Assembly (NCBI RefSeq): GCF_003025555.1
Contig: NZ_PYMH01000008.1
Coordinates: 62,001-126,000 of the forward strand
Origin: Photobacterium lutimaris
Lineage (GTDB): Bacteria; Pseudomonadota; Gammaproteobacteria; Enterobacterales; Vibrionaceae
Direction of reading: 5' to 3'
DNA length: 64,000 nucleotides
The first letter of the stretch is position 1; every line of letters starts with the position of its first letter. The notes beneath the pieces are model-generated. The model did no database searches and had not been told where the DNA came from. It saw only the letters and a list, made by a program, of their open reading frames with translations. The position numbers and the translations under genes were made by a program. Below are positions 23,734-33,313 of the stretch, one piece after another.

Positions 23734-26190
23734 TTACCAGCTGAACATCTCTTTTATCCACCCGGCTGGCTTGTTACCGTCGCAGTAGCCTTTGACCGAG
23801 CCATCCTGATCCCACATTGGCAACGAATGCTGGCCGGCACAGTCCCTGACCAAGGTGCCGTTAGGCATCTGACTGAACTTGGCCGTAGTCAACTTCTGCG
23901 GCCAAGGCAGCGCCAAGCGCTCGGGTTGACGACGCTTGAGGTAATCACTATACAGTCGCAGTGCACCGGCAGAGCCGGTCAGGTTGACGGGTTTGTTATC
24001 ATCGCGGCCAACCCAGACAGTCACCACTTCACGCCCGTCGGCACCGACATACCAGCTATCGCGGTTTTTATCCGTTGTACCGGTCTTTCCGGCCAGGGCC
24101 GCCCAGCCAAATTGAGGTTGAAGAAAACGTGCCGTACCTTGAGAGACCACGTTTTTCATCCCATAGGTGGTCAGCCACGCCGCCTGCTCCGGTACTGTCT
24201 GGCTTGCCCTTGGCATCCACTGGTAAAGCTGGTTGCCCTGCTGGTCTACAACAGCCCGCAGAGCCGTGAGATCGGCTTTAAGTCCACCGCTGGCAACCGA
24301 CTGGTACATCTGGGTCACCTCAAACGGCGTCAGGGTGAAAGCCCCCAGCAGGATAGATGGCAGTTTAGGTACCTCGCCACGATCAATGCCCAAGTCCACC
24401 ATGGTATCTATCACTTCGTTCAACCCAACCTGCATGCCAAGGTTGACCGTAGGGACGTTGAGCGATTTTGCCAGCGCATAGTAAAGCGGCACTTCACCGC
24501 GAAACTTGCGATCATAGTTGCGCGGCTGCCAGTTTTTTCCTTTGCTGCCGCTGAGCATTATGGGTTTATCTTCAACCGTTGTGGCCAGGGAGAACTGCTC
24601 GGGGTGGCGCAGGGCGGCAAGGTAGACCGCCGGCTTGACCAGCGAGCCGATTTGACGGCTGGCATCCAGTGCGCGATTGAAGCCAGCATAGCCCGGATTA
24701 CTGCCGCCGATCATCGCCCGGATCTCACCGGTGCGCCGGTCGGCGGCCACCAGTGCCGTTTCAAGCCCAACGCCCGCTTTCTGCTTGAGCTTGGGTACCA
24801 TACTGACCACCGCGTCCTCAGCCTCCTTCTGCGACAAAGGATCCAGGGTACTGAAGATCCGCAGGCCAACGCCCGGGGTGTAGTTATTGCCGACCCGCAG
24901 CTGTAGTTCGCGGCGCAACTGCTGGAAATAAGCCGGTTGGCGACGGGCGATCATCGGCCGGGATTGAACATCCAACGGCCTTGACGCTGCCAGTTCATAG
25001 TCCGCGCCAGATAGGGTCCCGCTGTCCATCATCAACCTCAACACCAAGTCGCGACGCTGCTTGGCACGCTCGGGGTTGCGCCATGGGTTGTAGTAGGACG
25101 GTCCTTTTGCCATGGCCACCAGTAGGGCCTGCTGATCGATCCTGAGCTCCTGCAGCGGACGGCCGAAATACAATCTCGCTCCTAAGCCGAAGCCATGAAC
25201 CTCCTTGCCGCCATTTTGTCCCAAGTAGATCTCATTGAGGTAGGCCTCGAGGATCTGATCTTTGCTATAACGATAATCCAGGATAATGGCGATGTAGGCC
25301 TCCCGGATCTTCCGCCATAGCGAACGCTCACGGGACAGGAACATATTCTTGGCCAACTGCTGGGTCAGGGTGCTCCCCCCCTGCACGGTTCTTCCCGCCT
25401 TGAGGTTGACCACCATCGCCCGGGCGATGGCCAGAGGCGATACGCCATCATGATGGTAGAAATCACGGTCTTCTGTCACCAGCAAGGCATCAACCAGGAC
25501 TTCGGGGAACTGCTCACGCGGCAAGAATAACCGCTGTTCACTTTCTCCAGTTTCCAGCATCCCCAGCATCTTGGGCTCGATCCGTACGTAACCAAGCTGG
25601 CGCTTGGATCCCGCTTCCTGAATACTTTTCAGCTCGCTGCCATCAAAAGTCAGCATAATATGCCGAGCGCCCTCAGGGCCGTCGGCAAACTCAAAGGGGC
25701 GGCGGATCACCTCAATACGGGTCGACGAAGATGAGTACTCGCCATTGCGTTGCGGGGTGCGCACCTTGTGATACTGCAGTAAATCCAACTCGCGGCGGAC
25801 TTCATTAAGGGTGATCGCCTGTCCCGGCTGCAAATCCAGTACCCGGCCGTAAACAACAGCAGGTAGGTTCCACAGCTGGCCATCAAAACGATCACGGACA
25901 ATGTTATCGAGGTAGATCCCAACCACCAGCAGCACTGCCAGAACAACAATGGAGACCTTCAGGCCAAACCCGACCACCCATTTGAACCATCCTGGTAACC
26001 CCTGACGTTTCCCCTTGGTACTCTTTTTGCGGCTACGGGTCGACTTGGCCGGGCGCTTCTTGGCCGTTGCCTTGTTTGGGTTCGCAGCCGCCGGCTTGCG
26101 CTTGCGCACCGGCTTTTTGGTACCGTCCTTTCCCGTGGCGGGCTTTTGGGGTGCCAGCGCCACCGAACGCCTTGCTTGCTCTGTCATCAT
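23734..26190 (-). CDS. mrcB: penicillin-binding protein 1B
   Basis: Bifunctional class A PBP polymerising and cross-linking peptidoglycan at the inner membrane. The 818 residues run: basic Lys/Arg/Ala/Pro-rich cytoplasmic tail (1-65), one transmembrane helix (about 75-95), UB2H-type region that would receive the activator LpoB, GT51 transglycosylase (EDRDFYHHDG, GGSTLTQQLAKN), and transpeptidase with active serine in GSLVKP and the KTGTT motif. A second ATG follows at once (26187). hrpB ends 12 bp upstream, the same order as E. coli, so they are likely co-transcribed. Confidence 0.97.
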   Translation of the reverse strand: MMTEQARRSVALAPQKPATGKDGTKKPVRKRKPAAANPNKATAKKRPAKSTRSRKKSTKGKRQGLPGWFKWVVGFGLKVSIVVLAVLLVVGIYLDNIVRDRFDGQLWNLPAVVYGRVLDLQPGQAITLNEVRRELDLLQYHKVRTPQRNGEYSSSSTRIEVIRRPFEFADGPEGARHIMLTFDGSELKSIQEAGSKRQLGYVRIEPKMLGMLETGESEQRLFLPREQFPEVLVDALLVTEDRDFYHHDGVSPLAIARAMVVNLKAGRTVQGGSTLTQQLAKNMFLSRERSLWRKIREAYIAIILDYRYSKDQILEAYLNEIYLGQNGGKEVHGFGLGARLYFGRPLQELRIDQQALLVAMAKGPSYYNPWRNPERAKQRRDLVLRLMMDSGTLSGADYELAASRPLDVQSRPMIARRQPAYFQQLRRELQLRVGNNYTPGVGLRIFSTLDPLSQKEAEDAVVSMVPKLKQKAGVGLETALVAADRRTGEIRAMIGGSNPGYAGFNRALDASRQIGSLVKPAVYLAALRHPEQFSLATTVEDKPIMLSGSKGKNWQPRNYDRKFRGEVPLYYALAKSLNVPTVNLGMQVGLNEVIDTMVDLGIDRGEVPKLPSILLGAFTLTPFEVTQMYQSVASGGLKADLTALRAVVDQQGNQLYQWMPRASQTVPEQAAWLTTYGMKNVVSQGTARFLQPQFGWAALAGKTGTTDKNRDSWYVGADGREVVTVWVGRDDNKPVNLTGSAGALRLYSDYLKRRQPERLALPWPQKLTTAKFSQMPNGTLVRDCAGQHSLPMWDQDGSVKGYCDGNKPAGWIKEMFSW

Positions 26191-26202
26191 GATCTTCTTT
26201 TA

Positions 26203-28668
26203 TTACATGTATTTTTTTGTTTTTTTCGTCGGCTCGTGGTTGGCAGGATCATCCGGCCAAGGGTGTTTAGGGTAACGCCCTTTCATCTCTTTTTGCACCT
26301 CGCGGTAGGCTCCCTGCCAAAAGGCCGCCAAGTCACGGGTGATTTGTAATGGCCGCTGTGCCGGTGAAAGCAACTCCAGCACTACGGCGATTTTGCCGTT
26401 GGCTATCAGCGGCGAGGCTTTTTCGCCAAACATTTCCTGCAGCTTGACCGCCAGTACCGGATGTTGGCCCTGCAGGTAGCGAATCGCATAGCGTGAGCCC
26501 GTCGGCACCGTGTAGTGGGTGGGAAGCGCATTATCGAGCGCTTGTTTCTTGTCCCAGCCAAGCCGCGCTTCCAGTGCCGCCACCAAGTCAATCCGCTCCA
26601 GGGCCTTGAGGGTTTTCATCCCGTTCATGTAAGGCAGCAGCCACGTATCCGCTTCCGCCAACAGGGCAGCTTCATCCATTGCCGGCAACGCCAGCTCTGG
26701 CAGCCATTCGGCGGCACAGCGGGCACGGAGCAATAATCCTTCCGATGCCTTCCCCCACGGCAAGATGCCTAGCCCCTTGCGCACAATAGCATTGAGCAGG
26801 GCTTCGCTGGCCTTGGCGGGATCAGGTTCGCCCATCGGCTGGCGCTCCAGCACCAACTTGCCACAACACAAATGCCTCTCTGCGGTCAGCCGGCCTTTCT
26901 TGTCATCCCAATCCAGCCACTCCCGCCACACAAACAAGTGGGGCAAGCTTTGCTGCAGCGCTGCCAAATGGGCGGGAGCCGCTGAGAAAATCCGACTGTC
27001 CCCCTGCCGGGTCTTGATGATATCGGCAACCACCAGCAGCGCTTCATCTGCCAACGGTTCATCCGGCATCATCATTGCCCCTTGGCCGTTAGCCAGCTGA
27101 TATCGGCTGTCTTTACCGCGGGACAAGGCGATCCTGTCCGGGAAGCCAGCAGCCAGCAAAGGGGCGATCCACTCGCTGGCAACCTTGGGCCTTGTTTGCT
27201 TGGCCCCCAGCTTCGCTAAGTGCTGGGAGGCCCGTTGCAGATAGGCCTTGCTGCGTGATTGCTTGCCACTCTCAACAAGATTGAGCTGAAAGTGCAAATC
27301 CGGGTTATTGCTGCCCCTTGGCGGCTCTTCAAGCAAGGCGACCATCAGAGCGGCGGTTGCCATGGCCTGCTCCCCGTGCTGTTGCGCCATCAGTAACATC
27401 GCCGCATGGCGGGGATCGACACCCAGCGCCTGTATCGCCGTACCCATCTCGGTCATACGGCCAGCGTCATCCAACGCCCCCAAGCTCACCAATAGCGCAT
27501 GGGCTTGTTTCAGAGCAGGCGCTGGCGGCAAGTCCAACCAATGCAGATCAGCGGCTGACTGGCAGCCCCATTGTGCCAGCTCCATTGCCAGCGAAGTGAG
27601 ATCTGCCCGTAAGATCTCCGGTTGCGGTGTGGCAGGCTGGCGTGCCAGCATCTCCTCACTATATAACCGTAGGCACATACCCGGCTCCAAACGGCCGGCA
27701 CGACCGGCACGCTGCTCGGCAGAAGAGCGGGCAATTCGGACCGACTCAAGACGGCTGATCCCGGTTTTCGGATCCCAAAGGGCGATACGCTCCAGCCCGC
27801 AGTCCACCACCATTCGGATCCCCTCAATGGTCAAACTGGTTTCGGCTATATTGGTTGCCAGCACCACCTTGCGCTTGCCTTTCGGGGCCGGGGTTATCGC
27901 TTGCTGTTGCTGACTACCGGTTAGCTGACCGTATAGCGGGCACACCAAGACATCTTGGCCGAGCAAGCCGTCAAGCTGCTCAGCCAAACGGCGGATCTCC
28001 CCCGCCCCCGGCAAAAAGACCAGCATTGAGCCAGGCTCGGTAGACAGCAGCGCGGAAATCTCACGGGCTGTAGCCTCTATGAACCGGGTCTGATCGGCAA
28101 GTTTCTGGTAGCGCAGCTCAACGGGATAGCTGCGCCCTTCTGACTCAATGTATCCGGCCTCAGGCAGTAGGCCAGTAAGGGCATCGGCATCCAGCGTCGC
28201 TGACATCACCAACAACTTGAGATCGTCGCGCAGCGCTTCTTGTACTTCCAGCGCCAGCGCCAGTGAGGTATCGGCATGGATACTGCGTTCGTGGAACTCA
28301 TCGAAAATAAGCAAATCGATCCCTGTCAGCTCAGGATCTTGCTGCAGCATCCGGGTCATCACCCCCTCGGTGACAATCTCCAGCCGGGTATCACGGCTGA
28401 CCCGGGTCTCTCCCCTGACCCGCAGGCCGATGGTTTCTCCGACCTGCTCACCAAGCTGGGAGGCCAGGTAGCGGGCAATGTTCCTCGCAGCCAACCGGCG
28501 CGGCTCCAGCATCACTATCTTGCCCGCGACGGCTTCCTGTTGCAGGAGCACCAGAGGCAAGCGGGTCGACTTACCAGCACCGGGCGGGGCTTTGAGGATC
28601 AGTTGCGCGCAGGCATCAAGTTGGGTCAGCAGTGCTGGAAGCACGTCATCAATAGGCAGTTGTGACAA
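26203..28668 (-). CDS. hrpB: ATP-dependent helicase HrpB
   Basis: A DExH-box helicase of unknown role in most bacteria. Motifs are in order: P-loop APPGAGKST (motif I), the DEFHERSIHAD Walker B, MSATLD, FLPGAGEI, ATNIAETSLTI and QRAGRAGR, then an HrpB C-terminal domain. About 821 residues. The start is uncertain: TTG at 28668 gives MSQLPIDDVL, aligning with E. coli HrpB and placed six bases after AGGTG; GTG at 28677 would overlap that ribosome site. It heads the hrpB-mrcB unit and diverges from thpR. Confidence 0.93.
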   Translation of the reverse strand: MSQLPIDDVLPALLTQLDACAQLILKAPPGAGKSTRLPLVLLQQEAVAGKIVMLEPRRLAARNIARYLASQLGEQVGETIGLRVRGETRVSRDTRLEIVTEGVMTRMLQQDPELTGIDLLIFDEFHERSIHADTSLALALEVQEALRDDLKLLVMSATLDADALTGLLPEAGYIESEGRSYPVELRYQKLADQTRFIEATAREISALLSTEPGSMLVFLPGAGEIRRLAEQLDGLLGQDVLVCPLYGQLTGSQQQQAITPAPKGKRKVVLATNIAETSLTIEGIRMVVDCGLERIALWDPKTGISRLESVRIARSSAEQRAGRAGRLEPGMCLRLYSEEMLARQPATPQPEILRADLTSLAMELAQWGCQSAADLHWLDLPPAPALKQAHALLVSLGALDDAGRMTEMGTAIQALGVDPRHAAMLLMAQQHGEQAMATAALMVALLEEPPRGSNNPDLHFQLNLVESGKQSRSKAYLQRASQHLAKLGAKQTRPKVASEWIAPLLAAGFPDRIALSRGKDSRYQLANGQGAMMMPDEPLADEALLVVADIIKTRQGDSRIFSAAPAHLAALQQSLPHLFVWREWLDWDDKKGRLTAERHLCCGKLVLERQPMGEPDPAKASEALLNAIVRKGLGILPWGKASEGLLLRARCAAEWLPELALPAMDEAALLAEADTWLLPYMNGMKTLKALERIDLVAALEARLGWDKKQALDNALPTHYTVPTGSRYAIRYLQGQHPVLAVKLQEMFGEKASPLIANGKIAVVLELLSPAQRPLQITRDLAAFWQGAYREVQKEMKGRYPKHPWPDDPANHEPTKKTKKYM

Positions 28669-28826
28669 TGGGAACACCTTGTGTCATATTCAATTTAGGC
28701 TTGACCATTGTACCTTATACCCGTTGATTTTGATGGATGTGAATACACTGGCAATCAAGCGCCTTGCGCCTGCCCCTTTTCATTCTTGCTGATAGGCAGG
28801 ATATTACTCATTTTGGTATTTACCTC

Positions 28827-29384
28827 ATGAAAGAGAAAAAGCAGCGCCTATTCTTTGCATTGGCCCCCGATCATAGCGACGAGGCTTTTCGCCGCCTCAC
28901 CCACCTGTCGGCGGTCTGTGGCCAGTTCGGCCGCCCGGTCAGTGCCGATAACCTCCATATCACTCTGGCCTTTCTCGGCATGGTGACCACCGAGCAGGCA
29001 GAGGCGATCGTGACCGCCACCGAGCAACTCAGGCCCCCACAGGCCTTTTCTTTGCAACTGAACACATTAGGGTACTGGAAACGCAGCAAGGTTATCTGGG
29101 TGGCCCCTGAGCAGCCTCCCGCCGCATTATTGACACTGGCACAGCAACTGAAAGACTTAGCCCTCAGTTGCGGCCTCGAACAAGAGTCACGCCCCTACCG
29201 CCCCCATGTCACCCTTGCCAAATCCGCCACCCGACGCCCAGAGCCGCTACCGCTATTCGACAAAATAGATTTTCACTTCAATCACTTTGGCCTGTATATT
29301 TCCGAATCAGTCAGCCATGACGGCCGCCAGAGCGTCCATTACCGGAGCCTCGGACAATGGTCACTCACCAGCCGTTACCAATAA
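28827..29384 (+). CDS. thpR: RNA 2',3'-cyclic phosphodiesterase ThpR (LigT)
   Basis: A 2H-phosphoesterase that opens 2',3'-cyclic phosphates and can reversibly join tRNA halves with a 2'-5' bond. The 185-residue product has the two HxTL motifs, HITL at 44 and HVTL at 127, that define the fold. ATG 28827 gives the usual length; the frame also opens from a TTG at 28764. Its end lies 17 bp before sfsA, as in E. coli. Confidence 0.93.
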   Translation: MKEKKQRLFFALAPDHSDEAFRRLTHLSAVCGQFGRPVSADNLHITLAFLGMVTTEQAEAIVTATEQLRPPQAFSLQLNTLGYWKRSKVIWVAPEQPPAALLTLAQQLKDLALSCGLEQESRPYRPHVTLAKSATRRPEPLPLFDKIDFHFNHFGLYISESVSHDGRQSVHYRSLGQWSLTSRYQ

Positions 29385-29401
29385 TAACCCAAGGACAAGG
29401 C

Positions 29402-30115
29402 ATGAAGTTCACCCCGCCACTGCAATCAGCGACCCTTATCAAGCGCTATAAGCGGTTTCTCGCCGACATCACCCTGCCTGACGGCTCTGTCACCACCATC
29501 CACTGTGCCAATACCGGGGCCATGACCGGATGTGCCGAACCAGGCAACACCGTGTGGTATTCAACATCCGATAACCCAAAGCGAAAATATCCGCATAGTT
29601 GGGAATTATCGCAAACTCCGGAAGGACACAGTATTTGCGTCAACACCGCCCAGGCCAACCGGTTAGTGGTGGAAGCAATTAACAAGAATGCCATCACAGA
29701 ATTGAAAGGCTATGCATCACTCCGTACCGAAGTTAAGTATGGTTGTGAAAACAGCAGGATAGATATTCTGTTACAAGACGAAGAAAAGCCTGACTGCTAC
29801 GTCGAGGTAAAGAGTGTCACCCTGCTGGAGCAGGGAAAGGAAGGGCAAGGGTACTTCCCGGATGCAGTCACCTCCCGAGGACAAAAACACCTGCGGGAGT
29901 TAATAGAAGTGGCACAAAATGGTGAGCGTGCCATACTTTTTTTCGCCATTTTACATTCGGGGATTGAAAAAGTATCTGCGGCACACCATATAGACCCGGA
30001 TTACTTTTCATTAATTAAGCAAGCAGAACGGGCTGGCGTAGAGATCCTGTGTTACAAGGCGGTATTGAAACCAACGGAACTCTATCTTGACCATTGCATA
30101 AAATTCAACCAGTAA
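29402..30115 (+). CDS. sfsA: SfsA, sugar fermentation stimulation protein
   Basis: A conserved DNA-binding/nuclease-like protein named for an effect on maltose use in E. coli; the true role is unclear. The 237-residue product shows the family segments RYKRFLADITLPDG, CANTGAMTGCAEPG, and the nuclease-like core RIDILLQ...YVEVKSVTL. AGGA lies seven bases before ATG 29402, and the upstream 15 codons of open frame lie in thpR. It precedes dksA as in other enteric and vibrio genomes. Confidence 0.95.
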   Translation: MKFTPPLQSATLIKRYKRFLADITLPDGSVTTIHCANTGAMTGCAEPGNTVWYSTSDNPKRKYPHSWELSQTPEGHSICVNTAQANRLVVEAINKNAITELKGYASLRTEVKYGCENSRIDILLQDEEKPDCYVEVKSVTLLEQGKEGQGYFPDAVTSRGQKHLRELIEVAQNGERAILFFAILHSGIEKVSAAHHIDPDYFSLIKQAERAGVEILCYKAVLKPTELYLDHCIKFNQ

Positions 30116-30251
30116 CTACCTCAAAGTGATGCTTTCTTCACATTGGTATAAAATTGAATATATGCAGCAATTGCCACACCACTCCCTTTCTGCTATAGAT
30201 ACCGCCCAAATTTAACCAGTGACGGTTATTAGGTATATTAGGAGATGCTAT

Positions 30252-30701
30252 ATGCCAGAGAGCAACGTTAAAAAATCGCTAGGCATCCTGGCTATTGCTG
30301 GGGTTGAACCTTACCAGGAAAAAGCTGGCGAAGAATACATGGGTGAAGCTCAGCTAGAGCACTTCCGTAAAATTCTAGATGCCTGGCGCAACCAGCTACG
30401 CGAAGAAGTTGATCGTACTGTAAACCACATGCAGGATGAAGCGGCCAACTTCCCAGATCCCGTTGACCGAGCTGCTCAGGAAGAAGAGTTCAGTCTGGAG
30501 CTACGCAACCGAGATCGCGAACGCAAGCTGATCAAGAAAATCGAAAAAACGCTTCAGCGTATTGAAGATGACGATTTCGGTTTCTGTGAATCTTGCGGTA
30601 TTGAGATTGGTATCCGCCGTCTGGAAGCCCGTCCAACAGCCGACCTATGCATCGACTGTAAGACGCTGGCTGAAATCAAAGAAAAACAGATGGCCGGCTA
30701 A
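30252..30701 (+). CDS. dksA: DksA, RNA polymerase-binding stringent response factor
   Basis: Binds the RNA polymerase secondary channel and acts with ppGpp to repress rRNA and tRNA promoters and activate amino-acid genes. The 149-residue product has a coiled coil whose tip carries D69-P-V-D72-R-A and a C4 zinc finger C112, C115, C133, C136. AGGAG lies seven bases before ATG 30252; 11 upstream codons are open but unsupported. Its likely targets include the tRNA operons here, whose promoters have GC-rich discriminators. A terminator follows. Confidence 0.98.
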   Translation: MPESNVKKSLGILAIAGVEPYQEKAGEEYMGEAQLEHFRKILDAWRNQLREEVDRTVNHMQDEAANFPDPVDRAAQEEEFSLELRNRDRERKLIKKIEKTLQRIEDDDFGFCESCGIEIGIRRLEARPTADLCIDCKTLAEIKEKQMAG

Positions 30702-30732
30702 GTACGCTACGTACTGCACCATGATAGTCAAG

Positions 30733-30755
30733 AGGGAGCGCCAAGCTCCCTTTTT
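30733..30755 (+). terminator. terminator of dksA
   Basis: AGGGAGC and GCTCCCT arms, five-base loop, T5 tail. Confidence 0.9.
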
Positions 30756-30761
30756 CGTTTA

Positions 30762-30815
30762 ATACCATACTGAATACTATTCTGACCAATCAGAGAGTAA
30801 TATTCAGTTTGGTAT
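30762..30815. repeat. long imperfect palindrome between dksA and gluQ
   Basis: A left arm starting ATACCATACTGAATA (30762-30785) and a right arm ending TATTCAGTTTGGTAT (30790-30815) are near-complementary over about 24 bases around a short centre. The outer bases TTTAATACCA also occur upstream of yqgE near 5538-5549, hinting at a dispersed MITE-like or palindromic repeat. Confidence 0.6.
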
Positions 30816-30827
30816 AGTGATTTTTTT

Positions 30828-31730
30828 ATGAGTACAATCAAGCAATATATCGGTCGCTTCGCCCCCTCTCCATCAGGCCCACTGCACTTCGGCTCACTGG
30901 TTGCCGCCCTTGGCAGCTACCTTCAGGCCAAAGCAAACCAAGGTACTTGGTTGGTCAGGATGGAAGATCTGGATCCACCACGGGAAATGCCCGGTGCGGC
31001 GGATGATATCCTGCGCACTCTGGAAGCCTATGGCCTCGAGTGGGACGGCGGTATCATGTACCAAAGCCAGCGCCACGACGCGTATCAAGCCCAGATAGAG
31101 AGCTGGCTTGACCACCAACAAGCGTATTACTGCCAATGTACCCGTAAGCAAATCAAGCAAGCAGGAGGCTTCTACCCAGGTAGCTGCCGGGCCAAACAGC
31201 TGGATGAGGCTGGCAATGCTATCCGCCTAAAGGTTGACGCCCCCGTGCTGGCTTTCGACGACCTGCTGCATGGCCATATCAGCATCCCTGCTCCGCTCGC
31301 TGAGGAAGACTTTATTATCCGCCGCCGCGATGGCTTATTCGCCTATAATCTGGCTGTAGTGCTGGATGATATCGAGCAAGGGATCACTGAAGTGGTTCGC
31401 GGCGCCGATTTAATTGAACCAACCGGCCGCCAGATTGGGCTATACCGCCTGCTCGGCCAACCGGAAGTAAATTATCTGCACCTGCCACTGGCAGTGACAG
31501 AGAGTGGCAACAAGCTATCAAAGCAGAACCATGCCCCGGCAATCGACAAGGCTAACCCAAGACCAGCCCTTATCGAAGCAATACGGTTTCTGGGCATGCA
31601 GCCGCCGGTTGATCTGGCCAGCTCATCAACCCGCGATATCCTACTTTGGGGCATTGCCCATTGGCAGCTATCAAACCTGCCGCAAACAACGGCGATTACC
31701 CTGGCCCCGTTTCCCCCTTCACACGGATGA
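30828..31730 (+). CDS. gluQ: glutamyl-Q tRNA(Asp) synthetase
   Basis: A paralogue of the glutamyl-tRNA synthetase catalytic core that attaches glutamate to queuosine 34 of tRNA-Asp. The 300-residue product has the HIGH-like PSPSGPLHFGS (13-23), the zinc site C102, C104, Y116, C120, and a KLSK-like motif in ESGNKLSKQN; it lacks the anticodon-binding domain, as the family does. It follows dksA across a terminator and a palindrome, so expression may depend on read-through or an embedded promoter. Confidence 0.95.
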   Translation: MSTIKQYIGRFAPSPSGPLHFGSLVAALGSYLQAKANQGTWLVRMEDLDPPREMPGAADDILRTLEAYGLEWDGGIMYQSQRHDAYQAQIESWLDHQQAYYCQCTRKQIKQAGGFYPGSCRAKQLDEAGNAIRLKVDAPVLAFDDLLHGHISIPAPLAEEDFIIRRRDGLFAYNLAVVLDDIEQGITEVVRGADLIEPTGRQIGLYRLLGQPEVNYLHLPLAVTESGNKLSKQNHAPAIDKANPRPALIEAIRFLGMQPPVDLASSSTRDILLWGIAHWQLSNLPQTTAITLAPFPPSHG

Positions 31731-31894
31731 AACCGAGCGCCTGCAGTTTTATCGCCCAGTAACAGTTAACCGCCTTGTTTACCTCAAAGTGGCTGAAAAT
31801 GGCCTTCAAAATGCAAGGAAACAAGCGCTAGGATTCTAAAATGGGCTGCTGTGATATATGATATGCGGCTGTTTGTTGAATCCGAACCACATAA

Positions 31895-33313
31895 ATGAGG
31901 TGTATTATCTTTAATCGAGTCGCCAGCTTTTGCCGTAAGGTACTGAATCGAGACGCAAGTGATCTCGACCATGAGGAACTCGCCTTGCAAGTTTATCAGC
32001 GCCAAGAGCACGGTATTTCACGTAAAGATATCAGCGAAAATGCGCTGAAGGTCCTTTACCGCCTAAATAAAGCCGGATATGACGCCTATCTGGTAGGTGG
32101 TGGTGTTCGCGATCTCCTGTTGGACAAACAACCTAAAGACTTCGACATTGCCACCAATGCTACGCCGGAAGAGATCAAGCAGCTATTTCGTAACTGCCGC
32201 CTGATTGGCCGCCGTTTCCGCTTGGCTCATATCCTGTTTGGTCGTGATGTTATCGAGGTAGCAACCTTCCGTGGCCACCATGCAGATGCTAAGCCAAGCC
32301 TGAAAGACAAGAAACAGGTCTCGGCCCAGAGCCAAGAAGGCATGCTGCTACGTGACAATGTCTACGGCACCATCGAAGAAGATGCTGAACGCCGTGACTT
32401 CACGATCAATGCCCTGTATTACAGCATCAAGGATTTTACCGTTGCCGATTATGTCAACGGGGTCGAAGATCTCGACAACCGCATTGTCCGCCTGATTGGT
32501 GATCCTGAAACCCGCTACCGAGAAGATCCGGTTCGTATGCTTCGTGCGGTACGCTTTGCCGCCAAGTTAGATATGACCATTGAGCCAGCCACCGCTGGTC
32601 CAATTAAGCAGCTATCAACTTTGCTGCAGGATATTCCAGCCGCCCGCTTGTTCGAGGAAAGCCTCAAGCTGCTTCAGTCCGGTGATGGTCTTGCCACCTA
32701 CAAGTTGTTGCGCGAATACAACTTGTTCCAGCAACTGTTCCCGCTTCTGAGCGAGCACTTCACCGAAGATCACAGCAGCCAGACCGAGCTGATGATCGAG
32801 CATATTCTAGCTGCGACCGACAAGCGTATCGGCGACGGAAAACGCGTTAACCCCGCCTTTATGTTCGCCGCTATGCTGTGGTACCCGCTGGTTACCCGCG
32901 CCGAAGAAGTCGCCTTTACCAGTGGTCTGGCCTACTATGATGCCTTTATGGTGGCGGCTAATGATATTCTCGATGAACAGGTCAAGAGCATTGCTATCCC
33001 GCGCCGCTTTACGACCACGATCCGTGATATCTGGCAGCAGCAGACTCGCTTCAGCCGCCGTAACGGCAAACGTGCCTTCAAGATGATGGAGCACCCGAAA
33101 TTCCGTGCAGCCTTCGATTTCTTGGAAATGCGCGGTAACTTCGAGAGCAAAGAGATTGCCGACCTCGCCCTGTGGTGGGATCAATTCCAGCACGGTGACC
33201 GCAACCTGCGACACAAGATGGTTCAGGAAATCAACGAGGGGGGCTCGGGTGCACCTCGCAGCCGTCGCCGCCGTCCGCAGCGCCGCAAGAAGCCACAGGC
33301 TAAATCATCATGA
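31895..33313 (+). CDS. pcnB: poly(A) polymerase I
   Basis: Adds poly(A) tails to RNA 3' ends, marking them for decay. Domains: class II nucleotidyltransferase head with YLVGGGVRDLLLDKQPKDFDIAT, RNA-binding NVYGTIEEDAERRDFTINAL region, the body domains, and a very basic tail (RSRRRRPQRRKKPQAK). The coordinates use ATG 31895, but this codon has no ribosome site, while GAGG within it is six bases before an in-frame ATC (31907) and three before ATT (31904). E. coli pcnB is known to initiate at AUU, so the true start is probably one of these, followed by FNRVASFCRKVL. Confidence 0.95.
   Translation: MRCIIFNRVASFCRKVLNRDASDLDHEELALQVYQRQEHGISRKDISENALKVLYRLNKAGYDAYLVGGGVRDLLLDKQPKDFDIATNATPEEIKQLFRNCRLIGRRFRLAHILFGRDVIEVATFRGHHADAKPSLKDKKQVSAQSQEGMLLRDNVYGTIEEDAERRDFTINALYYSIKDFTVADYVNGVEDLDNRIVRLIGDPETRYREDPVRMLRAVRFAAKLDMTIEPATAGPIKQLSTLLQDIPAARLFEESLKLLQSGDGLATYKLLREYNLFQQLFPLLSEHFTEDHSSQTELMIEHILAATDKRIGDGKRVNPAFMFAAMLWYPLVTRAEEVAFTSGLAYYDAFMVAANDILDEQVKSIAIPRRFTTTIRDIWQQQTRFSRRNGKRAFKMMEHPKFRAAFDFLEMRGNFESKEIADLALWWDQFQHGDRNLRHKMVQEINEGGSGAPRSRRRRPQRRKKPQAKSS

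Noticed and set aside
23827..24906. 359-codon plus-strand ORF inside mrcB
   Set aside because: It is the antisense of conserved PBP1B codons in GC-rich sequence, has no family motifs, and mrcB is full length on the other strand.
27308..27913. 201-codon plus-strand ORF inside hrpB
   Set aside because: Antisense to conserved helicase motifs; low-complexity Ala/Ser/Arg composition typical of shadows.
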